A DNA stretch of 64,000 bases, taken from assembly GCA_022577435.1 (NCBI GenBank), contig JAKOON010000008.1:19551001-19615000 (forward strand). The letters run 5' to 3'. Origin of the DNA: Embiotoca jacksoni (taxonomy: Eukaryota > Chordata > Actinopteri > Embiotocidae). Each line of letters begins with the position of its first letter. Position 1 is the first letter of the stretch. The position numbers were made by a program, and so were the translations under genes. This document shows positions 13,990 through 23,500 of the stretch, piece after piece. The notes under the pieces are model-generated. The model was not told where the DNA came from. It ran no database searches and saw only the letters and a program-made list of their open reading frames with translations.

Positions 13990-15333
13990 GCAAGGCAAGT
14001 TTATTTGTATAGCACATTTCAACAACAAGGCAATTCAAGGTGCTTCGCATAAAACCATTAAAAGCATCAAAACATAAGGCAAAAGAAAAGGACATTTAAA
14101 AACAATTAAGAACGGTGATTAAAACAATAAAAACAGTCATTAAAATATTAAACAAGCTAAAAATAGAATAAAAGTTGCAGAGCAGTTTAATAAATAAAAT
14201 ACAGTAATACAATGCAGGAAATTGATCAACATCCTTGAGTCTGGTTCAATTAAAGGCAGCAGCAAACAGAAAAGTCTTCAATCTTGATTTGAAGCAGCTG
14301 AGAGTCTCAGCAGACCTGCAGCTTTCTAGGACTTTGTTCCAGATATGTGGAGCATAAAAACTGAACACTGCTTCTCCATGTTTAGTTCTGACTCTGGGGA
14401 CAGAAAGGAGACCTGTCCCAGATGACCTGAGGGGTCTGGAGGGTTCATAAGGTCGCAGCAGATCAGAAGTGTATTTTGGCCCTAAACCATTCAGTGATTT
14501 ATTATCCAACAGCAGGATTTTAAAGTGGATTCTTTGTTGGACAGGAAGCCACTGTAAAGACTTCAGAACTGGAGTGATGTGATCCACTTTCTTAGTCTTA
14601 GTGAGGACTCGAGCTGCAGCGTTCTGAATCAGCTGCAGCTGTCTGACTGACTTTTTACAGAGACCTGTGAACACACCGTTACAGTAGTCCAGTCTACTGA
14701 AGATGAATGCATGGACAAGTTTTTCCAAATCCTGTTGAGACATAAATCCTCTAATCCTTGATATATTCTTCAGGTGATAGTAGGCTGATTTTGTAATTGT
14801 CTTGATATGTCTGTTCAGATTGAGGTCTGAATCCATAACTACAACTAGATTTCTGGCTTGGTTTGTGGTTTTTAACATCAGCGATTGATGCTGAGCGCTG
14901 ACTTTCAATATTTCATCCTTGGCCCCAAAAACAATTACTTCTGTTTTATCTTTGATTAGTCGACGGAACTTCTGGCACATCCAGTTGTTGATTTGTTCAA
15001 TGCATTTACAGCCCTTATATGGGATTATAGTTCCCTGGCGATATAGTTATGTAGATTTGTGTCATCTGCATAATTATGATAACACACTTTGTTTCTTTCC
15101 ATAACCTGCGCTAGTGGAAGCATGTAGATGTTGAACAGAAGAGGCCCCAGAATTGAACCTTGGGGAACACCACATGCCATTTTAGTCCACTCTGATGTGT
15201 AATTAGCTACAGACACAAAATATTCTCGGTCCTTCAAGTAGGATTCAAACTAGTTTAGTGCTGTGCCAGAAAGTCCCACCCAGATTTTTAGTCTGTCTAG
15301 TAGTATGTCATGGTTGACCGTGTCGAATGCTGC
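13990..15333 (-). mobile_element. Second L2-like LINE inserted antisense into the first
   Basis: This 1,344-bp insertion lies in the opposite orientation to its host LINE. On the minus strand it encodes a GVPQGSILGPLLF motif and a YADDT catalytic box (about 15237-15025). After a frame break near 15035 comes a long frame (14980-14246) with the post-RT region: VIVFG, RLDYCNGV, LQLIQNAAARVL, WLPV.QRI.FKILLL and FKSRLKTFLF. The 3' end abuts 13990 and reads CTTGCCTTGC on the sense strand, a tail typical of fish LINEs of this group. The 5' end is truncated. The insert is flanked by ACTCTAG on both sides (13983-13989 and 15334-15340), a 7-bp target-site duplication. It is a dead, 5'-truncated copy. 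Confidence 0.9.
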
Positions 15334-15340
15334 ACTCTAG
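15334..15340. repeat. Target-site duplication, right copy (ACTCTAG)
   Basis: Direct-repeat partner of 13983-13989, at the 5' end of the inserted LINE. Confidence 0.85.
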
Positions 15341-15351
15341 ATGACATTGTT

Positions 15352-15407
15352 CTTGGCTTCCAGCACCACTGTGAGGAACCTTGGCTTCCAGCACCACTGT
15401 GAGGAAC
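15352..15407 (+). repeat. 28-bp tandem duplication inside the LINE
   Basis: Two identical 28-bp copies (15352-15379 and 15380-15407), each starting CTTGGCTTCC and ending GAGGAAC. They duplicate the segment coding for SSTTVRNL and shift the frame, because 28 is not a multiple of 3. Confidence 0.95.
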
Positions 15408-15789
15408 CTTGGAGTCATCTTGATGAGACTTTATCCTTTTAACACAATATAAAGCAAGTTTCCAGGACCGCCTTCTTCCATCTAAATAATATCAATAAAA
15501 TCAGGAAAATCCTTCCTCAGCGTGATGCAGAAAAGTTTATTCATGCATTTGTTACTTCCAGGCTGGATTATTGTAATTCCTTGTTGTTAGGATGTCCAAA
15601 TTACTTGTTAAAAACCCTTCAGTTGATCCAAAATGCTGTAGAAAGAGTACTGACGGGATTTAGCAAGAGAGATCATATTTCTCCTGTTTTAGCTTCTTTT
15701 CATTGGCTTCCTGTTAAATCAAGAATAGAATTTAAAATTCTCCTGCTGATTTACAAAGCTCTTCATGACCAGGCTCCATCATATCTCAG

Positions 15790-15873
15790 AGATCTTATAG
15801 AACCACATCATCCTGACAGATCTTATAGAACCACATCATCCTGACAGATCTTATAAAACCAAATCATCCTGAA
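15790..15873 (+). repeat. 28-bp tandem triplication inside the LINE
   Basis: Three copies of a 28-bp unit starting AGATCTTATA. The first two (15790-15817, 15818-15845) are identical and the third (15846-15873) differs at three positions. The region codes for the DLIEPHHPD segment of the LINE protein in its first copy. Confidence 0.95.
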
Positions 15874-17690
15874 ACAGAGATCTTCTCTCTCAGAATGCTT
15901 GTGGTTTCCAGAGTTTCCAAAAGTAGAATGGGAGGCTGAGTCTTCAGTTTTCAGGCTCCTCTCCTGTGGAAGCAGCTCCCAGTTTGTGTTCAAGAGCAGA
16001 AACCCTCTCTAGCTTTAAGATTAGACTGAAAACTTTCCTTTTTGATAAAGCTTATAGTTAGAACTGCTCAGGTGGACCTGAACCATCCCTTAGTTATGTT
16101 GTTATAGGCCAAGGCTGCTGGGGGACCTCGTTATGCACTGAACTTCTTTCCTCTCACTCTTTAACTCACAAATATACTCTCCCATAGTTTTTGCTTTTGT
16201 CTATTGCCTCTCCATTCAGTTCCCTCGCTCCGTTAGTTTCTGTTCTTTCTTTTGCAGATGTCCCGGCCATTGAGCTGCACGTCTCTGCTCTGTGATTGTC
16301 ATCTCCACCAACAGTTCATGTTTTGGATTTCTATTATGTCCTTTTCTTTCTCTGCTCTCCTCTCACCCCAGCCGGTGGAGGCAAATGGCCGCCCACCTCT
16401 GAGCCTGGTTCTGTTGGAGGTTTCTTCCTGTTCAGAGGGAGTTTTTTCTTCCCTCTGTTGGAGGTTTTTCTCCCTTAAAGAGGAGTTTTTTTTCCATCCT
16501 AGCTTATGTGGGAATTGTTGAATTGTTGGGTTTCTCTGTATAATGTTGTAAAGTACTGCTGCAAGGACTTTAATGTGTTAAGTGACATGAAATAACCTAT
16601 GTTGTGATTTGGTGCTATATAAATAAAATTGAATTGAAATTGAATTGAATTAAAAGAGCAGAATTTGAGGGTCTAGTTATTATTTATATATATGCATCAG
16701 TATGATTTTGTGAAATTACAGTTTGAAAGCCAACTGTGGTCCAATATGCATCTTATACAAGTTTGATTTAAAGCTCAAAGCCTCCAGTGCACATAAAATA
16801 AAAACAGTTTTTTTTTTAGAGAAGACTTCTTGTATTTAACAACTTGTAGCTATGGTGGAGCATGTTGGGAGCATTAGGCCTGGCCGGATCAGTAGTTTGT
16901 TGCACTGACAATGATTTTGTGCTTTTGTTCTTGGAGACTTGTAAAACATCAGTATAGAGGTAAGTACTGTTCCAATTTAAAGTTTGCCTTTAGCCAAGTA
17001 CAGACCAGATGACCAGAAGTGTTTTTGCTTCACCTGTTTTATTGAGAATGTTTTGATGGCTGACTTGTGTGGACTTGGGCGAGCTAAGTATCAAGACTGC
17101 ATTTTCTACCAACTTGCAGTAATGTCTGAGATTTGACCCCATATTTAAAGCTGTTATATAATTTTTGTTCTAGGACTTCTGTTATGAAAAGTCAGAAAGT
17201 AAACATTTAGATTTTGAATATGTGCTTAGTTTATCCAAACTAATGGCAATTCAAAAATTGCTTCAGTGTTTAGGAGATGTGAGGACTCACCTGCTGGGAG
17301 AGCACAGTAGGTCATCTCAGAAACTCGTAGCCGAGATGTCTAACTGGTTAACAGCTGTCGTCATCCAGGGGAGAAAAGTCCCATCTCAGCAAGCCCTGTT
17401 TTGTGACATAATTCAATTGGGAAGTTAAAATTTGGTGTCAGAGTTTAAAAATAAAATTTGTCGCTGCCAGTTTTTCTGAAGTTTGATTTGCCTAGATGTT
17501 TTTATTGTACAGTACAACAGTGTTGCCTCAGTGGACTTTGAGATTCTTGTATGTGCAAGTGTCACCACAATAAAAGGCCTTCTGTGTTGAGGCTGGCACG
17601 TAGCATATTAAACAAGCCACTAATAACAGTAAACTGAATTTAGTTGTTTGTGGGTTCAGGCCTTTATCTCGCAGGTAATTGATCAGCATT

Positions 17691-17712
17691 AAAAAAAAAA
17701 AAAAAAAAAAAA
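17691..17712. repeat. Poly-A tract (22 A)
   Basis: Uninterrupted A run with no SINE or processed gene recognised beside it. Confidence 0.9.
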
Positions 17713-18797
17713 CATCATAGACTAGCACGATTTGTGTGTGCTAATGCTGACTGTAAAGGAAATTAATGTATACACATATACATATGTATTAAATGTAGAC
17801 ATTTGTTCATATAGAAGAGCACACTGTCTGGGAGGCATCCTTACCTTGGTGGATGCTGATGGACTGTCTTTGTGAAATACACATGATTATGTTTGGATGG
17901 TTATCATTATAGTATTTTGCATTTTCTGCATGCAATGCATATCTGTTTGTTATAAAGCTCATGGTGCATTTGTGAGCAAAAATCACTTGATAAAATCTAA
18001 CCAGGGATCTGTTCAATAGCCGGTGGGTTTTGAGTATGTTTTCTCTTTGATTTGCTCGTTTTGTGGGGAATGTTTGTATGGGGTTAATAATGTTTTGTTT
18101 GTAGCCAGTGAGCCACTGCATTGGTGTTTGTGTGATTGTGTGGGTGTGTTTTTGGTGGTGGTTTTTCATTGTAGATTTTGATTTAACTGTTTTCTTTAGA
18201 ACTCATTCCATGAACCTGTCAGCATTATTACTCTCGCTGACTAGTGTATAGATAGTGAGCTCCTTCTGCAGTAGGTTGATGTGTTGCTTTGTCCTATTAA
18301 TTTAACACAAATGTTGTTCGATGGTGTGTTTGAGGCTCTTAATGTATTGCTGCCAGCCAACCTCTTCTTTTAAAATGGTCTTCATCCAACAACACCATAT
18401 TTTTGTTAATATAATTTGTTATCATCATGCTGCTACAATGCTGATTTAGATGCTGCTGAGGCATTTACAACTGTAAAATGTGGCTTGTTGGGTTCACATA
18501 TTGGAATTAAATGCATTTGTATAGTCATAGAGTACATTTTTTTATAGTCAGGAAATACAGAACACGTGACGAATTTATTGAAAAGAAATTCCAGACACAA
18601 AGTTTTGGTTTTAGTCTTTAAACGTGTCTTTAGAGGATTTTTGAAATATCTTGTATTTCAAACGCACTCTGTGGCTGTTCTTTAAGTTTAAATTATCTAG
18701 TTTCATCCCTGAACTGGATTTTCTTCGATAACTCTCACGTTCCAATCTACTTTAAAGTTTAGATTTCACCTTAACTATGTTGCTATTAGGCAAGATC

Positions 18798-18818
18798 TTT
18801 TTTTTTTTTTTTTTTTTT
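18798..18818. repeat. Poly-T tract (21 T)
   Basis: Uninterrupted T run. Confidence 0.9.
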
Positions 18819-20618
18819 ATCCAAATACTATTTCAGTGGTTCAGAGTTTAATTACACATTGAAATGTAAATTACTCTGGTCCTGATCAGGCTTACATTAA
18901 TCACCTGAATCAAATGGAGTGAAATGAGGAAGTACTATATGTGTGCACTGAATGTGTCTTACTGTGAATACTGTATGTCTGTATGTATTACACTAGGTCA
19001 TTTCAAACTCATGTGAATTGGATGTACTGTTGCTGAGGATCTTCAGCTTTCCTCTTCAAAAAGGCCTAAATCTATTATGTACTCACACTAGAGTTTGTTA
19101 AAAACACATTTTAAAAATATTAGGTTAAATGGTCTGAAACATACTGGTAGCTCCCAGAATTTAGTCTGAGCTAACTTATTTTAATGGTCATACTTGCTCT
19201 CATACCGGGAATACTATCTCTCCATCCAAATTGTTTCCGTCTGATTTGGCAATGGCTGAAGATGTCTGTGGTAGATGTCTGCCGTCACTGCAATAAATTG
19301 AACCGCAATGGTAAAAAAGAAAAGGCGAAAAAAAAAAATCACATTTGAAAAAGTCAGCAGCAATCCAGAATTCATGACACATGCAGTCTGCTCTTGTGCT
19401 ATTGCAGAGACCTAGCTTGATTACTTTTTCAAGAAAGGCACTTCAATCCACTGTATATTATATATAAAATGAGGTGGAATGTCACACCAGCAACAATAAA
19501 TATAAGGTTCGAGCTGTGTATTATGTATATGACTGATATTTCTTATTTGTAGTATTATTACTTTGGTAAGTGTAAATGTATTTCCCCTGAAAGGTCTTAT
19601 GTGGGACATTTCTAGTCTGCCACCTCTCTGTAACACTTCCTACTGTTAAATCCAACAGAAACAGACTCCAAAACACAAACACTTTTCAGGTAGAGCTGAA
19701 ACTGTGTCCTCTAAAACATGACCCAATCAAGGCAACAAAGGATGGCCCACATTAAGTTAATGAATTGGACATAGCACTTCTGAGAGAACCCAAAAGTCGG
19801 CCACCATTTACAGTGCATGATTATGTCCTGTGCCTGTGTTAACTATGCATAGTTTTGCAGATGCAAAGGCTGTCTTTACATGTTATGCTCTTTCATAAGA
19901 AGTTTTTTTTACATTTTCAGTTTATTCTGGTCCCCTTTCATTTCTATTAGTTCAAGTCACAACTGCCACAAAGTCCTTAGAAATATCAATCACATGGCTT
20001 TGCATTTCATATTTTTTCCAAGCTAATATTACCTTTCTCATCCCAAAATGCAGAAGCAATAATGAGCAGAGGCATCAATCCTACTTTCTGACACTTTACG
20101 CTTGAAGAAGAATTTTCATGTCAGGCAATAACTGCTAGTGAGCCTCAGTGGCACAAGCTCTGGGCTTTCGCCTACACCAAAGCCTAATGGGATAAATCAG
20201 CTCTTGCATAACTGGGGGCAATCACTCACTCCGTCTCCTCTCTGACAGGACTCAGTTATGGCTTCTGGGTAATATCATTTCTGTTATCTTAAGATATCAA
20301 ATTTATGTCTTTATTGGCAAAGACCTTAGCAAATGGAAGATAGTTTGCTCGCCTTAGAAGGACAGGATGAAAAATGAAAGCATATTTATCCACCTCACAA
20401 GCCCTGTTTAGGATGGAGAGCTCAGGACTTTGGTGACATGTTGAGGGAATCAGAATATTTCAAAAACATCAGTGTCATGGAGCTTTTATTAAGGTATAAC
20501 CAAAACTTTCTACCTGATATGGAACTTTGTGGAGACCTTTTGATCTACTTGCCTTACTAAGTATTGGAAGCAGCAGAGCACGAGACTTTGTGAAACATCA
20601 TGTAATTCGTACCTACCA

Positions 20619-20621
<3 letters not shown>

Positions 20622-20660
<39 letters not shown>

Positions 20661-20671
20661 CTATTATATAT
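20622..20671. repeat. (TA)n microsatellite at the 5' border of a LINE
   Basis: About 36 bp of mostly perfect TA dinucleotide followed by TATTATCTATTATATATATT. It ends exactly where Rex3-like coding similarity begins, so it may mark the insertion target or a 5'-junction expansion. Confidence 0.9.
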
Positions 20672-21571
20672 ATTCCTGTTTGTGACCTTCATGGACAGGA
20701 TATCTAAGCACAGCCGGGGGGAGGAGAACGTCAGGTTTGGGGGTCTCAGGATCGCCTCTCTGCTGTTTGCAGATGATGTGGTCCTGTTGGCCTCTTCAGA
20801 CCGTGACCTCCAGCACTCACTGGGGCGGTTTGCAGCGGCGGGGATGAGGGTTAGCACCTCCAAATCTGAGGCCATGGTTCTCTGCTGGAAACCGGTGGAT
20901 TGTTCCCTTCAGGTGGGGACGGAGTTCCTGCCTTAAGCGAAGGAGTTTAAGTATCTCAGGGTCTTGTTCACGAGAGAGGGGAGGATGAAGCGGGAGATCG
21001 ACCGATGTATCGGTGCGGCTGCAGCAGTACAACAGGCGCTGCACCGGACCGTGTTGGTGAAAAGGGAGCTGAGCCGAAAGGCAAAGCTCTCAGTTTACCG
21101 GGCGATCTACGTTCCGATCCTCACCGACGGTCAGGAGCTCTGGGTCGTGACCGAAAGAACGAGATCACGGCTACAAGTGGCCGAAATGAGTTTCCTCCGT
21201 AATGTGGCCGGGCTCAGCCTTAGGGATCGGGTAAGGAGTTCGGACATCAGGAGGGAACTTGGAGTTGAGGCGCTACTCCTTCGAGTTGAAAGGAGTCAGC
21301 TGAGGTGGTTCGGGCATCTGATCAGGATCCTCCTGGGCGCCGCCCTCTGGAGGTTTTCCGGGCACGCCCAACTGGCAGGAGACCCCGGGGAAGACCCAGA
21401 ACACGCTGGATGGATTATATCTCCCAGCCGGCCTGGGAACGCCTCTGGATCCCCCAGCATGAGCTGGAAAATGTTGGAGGAGAGAGGGAAGTCTGGTCCA
21501 ACTTGCTCGGCCTGCTGCCACCGCGACCCGATACTGGATAATCAGAAGAAAATGGATGGATGGAAATGTAT
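20672..21571 (+). mobile_element. Rex3-like (RTE clade) LINE fragment, 5'-truncated and broken
   Basis: The + strand codes for the C-terminal half of an RTE-type reverse transcriptase. It starts near FVTFMDRIS and runs through SLLFADDVVLLASS, which holds the FADD catalytic box (about 20757-20800), EFKYLRVLFT, VKRELSRKAKLS.YR, LRWFGHLIR, then GRPRTRWMDYIS and LLPPRP. The frame has an in-frame stop (TAA, 20934-20936). It also has a shift near 21330, after which the protein continues in another frame up to 21541. Compared with the usual family sequence, about four residues are missing between GRFAA and AGM. The 3' end is ATGGATGGATGG, the GATG-type repeat known for Rex3. This is a dead, 5'-truncated insertion. 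The GC content is clearly higher than its surroundings. Confidence 0.9.
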
Positions 21572-22915
21572 TTATTCATGATTTATCTCTGTCAACAATA
21601 TATCCCGTGAGTGCTATACATATCTGAGACAGAAAATTTACACAAATGGGTTATTTCTTTAAGTTCCGTTTTCTTATTTTATTGGTTACATATTAATGAA
21701 AATAATGTCAAACAAAATGCAGTGATATGGGGAGACAGAACACTGCAGGTTATATGAAAACAGTGCTGCTGTGTGAAGTTAACTCTTCAGCACATTCCTC
21801 AAAGTGAAGTGACACAGAGCTGCAGATGAATTGCGTACCAATATGTTACATACAGTGTACTACTGTGTGCATGTCTGCTCTTGAAATACATAAACACAAG
21901 AGTAGCTTGAGCTCTCTTTTAACAGGTTTGTGTGCTTGTGGAGAGTACTTGACTTTTGGCTGTTTCATTCTAATTTAAGAAACTGTTTTTGTTCCTGACT
22001 GAACAATTGCCTGTAAATGTGTAATTTTGATCCTGTTTGTTTATTTTTATTGCCACAGATGTATGACAGTCAAAATAAGCAAAAGCAAAAAAAAAAAACA
22101 TGGAAGAAAAGTTATCATCCAAAAATATTAAGGCTGCTGGCATTAACACTGCCATGCAGCCTAAAACACTGATCAAAAGACTTTTAGTTTGACAAAAAGA
22201 TTCTTCTGATGTCAGATCTATTGTTGTGAATGAAATAAGCTGTGCTAACTGACTCTGCACTCTTCTGTGGGCAGGACAGGGTGATGTTTCAGGGTGATGC
22301 TCAGGGAATATAACAGAAAAACTGACAAAGTATTGAACCAACACAGGAAATACGCCCACCAATCTCATCAAAATAAAATTGACAATCACTGCCTCGGAAA
22401 ATCCTTGGTTGAACTTTGAAAACGGATGCGCAAACTACCATACAGTGATGTCCTGTCACTATAGGAGAAGACCAGTCTCATCTTCCCACAGCTTGAAACA
22501 ACAACAGCGACAGAGTAATGGACTCACTTAAAAGTGTGAAGGGATGGACACTCACCCAGAGGATTATAGGTTGAAGCTGAGGATCTCCTGACTTGACCGG
22601 ATGACGGAGAATGAGTAACTGCTGGAACTGGAAGTGGTCTACCGTCTCATAGGTCCTGCTGCTGATAATTGGTTTCATTGAACTCTATAAGGCCAAAGAG
22701 ACACAATTGACCCGGCTTGTTAGACCATTGGATGCTTACCCAAGCTGCTGACCCTCAATGTTTTCCTTATGTGAAATGTTATTAAAGCCACTGCAACACT
22801 ATTTCACTCCACAGGCTGAGCTTCTGTTGAGTAATGGAATTTATTGAGAGTTACTCTTCTAATCATTCATCAATAAGCCTGTCTCCCTTTTTTTGTTGTT
22901 GTTGTTGAAACCATA
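21572..22915. other. Non-coding stretch with one exon-like segment
   Basis: No known gene is recognised. The longest frame (21970-22389, minus, 139 codons) is rich in Phe and hydrophobic residues and shows no domain. An exon-like segment on the minus strand at 22556-22684 is listed separately. Confidence 0.5.
22556..22684 (-). other. Exon-like segment with good splice signals (weak candidate)
   Basis: On the minus strand, a TCTCTTTGGCCTTATAG acceptor-like sequence ends at 22685. It is followed by 129 nt that are open in one frame (43 codons, containing SSRTYETVDHFQFQQ and HPVKSGDPQLQP), then a consensus GTGAGT donor at 22555-22550. The length is a multiple of three. I do not recognise the peptide. 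Other frames contain stops. It could be an isolated exon of a large gene, a cryptic exon or chance; no neighbouring exon was found. Confidence 0.15.
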
Positions 22916-23165
22916 TAATTAGATTAGATCAGATTTAGACTTTATTAATCCCACAGTGAGGCAATTTAGTTGTCACAGCAGCATAAAAACAAATCAAAAA
23001 AGGTGCACACAATGAGAAAATTGTAGAAATATGTATAAGATATAAGAAATAAGATAGATAAAAAAAATTATTATTTTAGGAAAAAATAAGCAATGAATGA
23101 ATAAATACACACACATGCACACACATACTACATACACAAAACAAAGAAAAAAAGAAAAAGGAAGA
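22916..23165 (-). repeat. LINE-type 3' end, related to the tail at 56.6 kb
   Basis: The + strand reads TTTATTAATCCCACAGTG, then CACAGCAGCAT. This parallels TATTAATCCCACAAGGGG and AACAGCAGCAT at 56585-56630. Both are the reverse complement of a common fish LINE terminus ending in GGGATTAATAAA-type sequence. No coding part is present, so this is only the 3' UTR portion, followed by low-complexity A-rich DNA. Confidence 0.5.
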
Positions 23166-23190
23166 ATTTGAAAGAAAATCACACAGTTTC

Positions 23191-23500
23191 AACTATCCAT
23201 CCATCCATCCATTATCTATACCCGCTTTATCCTGAACAGGGTCACTGGGGGGGCTGGAGCCTATCCCAGCTCACATTGGGCAAAGGCGGGGACCCTGGAC
23301 AGGTCGCCAGTCCATCACAGGGCCACATAGAGACAGACGGAAACAAAGACCATTCACGCTCTCATTCACACCTAAGGGCAATTTTTAGACTCACCAATTA
23401 ACCTGAGGTGCATGTTTTTGGATGGTGGGAGGAAGCTGGAGAGAACCCACGCAGGCACAGAGAGAACATGCAAACTCCACACAGAAAGGCCCAGCCCCGG
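23191..23500 (-). mobile_element. Interspersed repeat with (CCAT)n terminus (fish SINE/LINE 3' tail family)
   Basis: It begins with CCAT repeats (23193-23213) and continues through a characteristic GC-rich body: CGCTTTATCCTG, GGGGCTGGAGCCTATCCCAGCT, GACAGGTCGCCAGTC, CACAGGG, CAATTAACCTGAGGTGCATG, GTGGGAGGAAGC and GAGAACATGCAAACTCCACACAGAAAGGCC. This sequence is recognised as an abundant teleost repeat whose sense orientation ends in GGATGG units, so this copy is on the minus strand. In many copies it is preceded by a tRNA-like head; here similarity fades beyond about 23500 and the head is absent. The repeat is non-coding. Confidence 0.8.

Larger units (their letters stand above)
15334..16648 (+). 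mobile_element. L2-type LINE, downstream half with 3' UTR and (ATTGA)n tail
   Basis: This is the continuation of the element at 13540-13989. It carries the post-RT domain (TTVRNLGVI, then LQLIQNA.ERVLTG, DHISPVLASFHWLPV and FKILLLIYKALH, about 15385-15790), then a C-terminal part broken by frameshifts and 28-bp tandem duplications. Next comes a 3' UTR of the common fish type, with a CCCCAGCCGGTGGAGGC stretch near 16366 and repeated GGAGTTTTTT motifs at about 16440-16500. It ends at about 16610-16648 with GCTATATAAATAAAATTGAATTG and an irregular ATTGA tail. Numerous lesions make it a pseudo-element. Some stops are shared across frames, so it is probably fairly old. Confidence 0.9.
16649..20620. 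other. Non-coding stretch with homopolymers
   Basis: AT-rich sequence without a recognised gene. It includes a 22-base poly-A (17691-17712) and a 21-base poly-T (18798-18818). The longest frame (17807-18169, minus) is His/Thr/Gln-rich with no domain. Confidence 0.6.

Noticed and set aside
16252..16521. Two overlapping frames (89 and 60 codons) on the + strand
   Set aside because: They fall in the LINE 3' UTR downstream of its decayed ORF.
20682..21581. Two consecutive + strand frames that look gene-like
   Set aside because: They are the broken C-terminal half of a Rex3-like reverse transcriptase, not a host gene.
21970..22389. 139-codon minus-strand frame
   Set aside because: Phe-rich hydrophobic translation of AT-rich DNA including a poly-A run; no recognisable domain.
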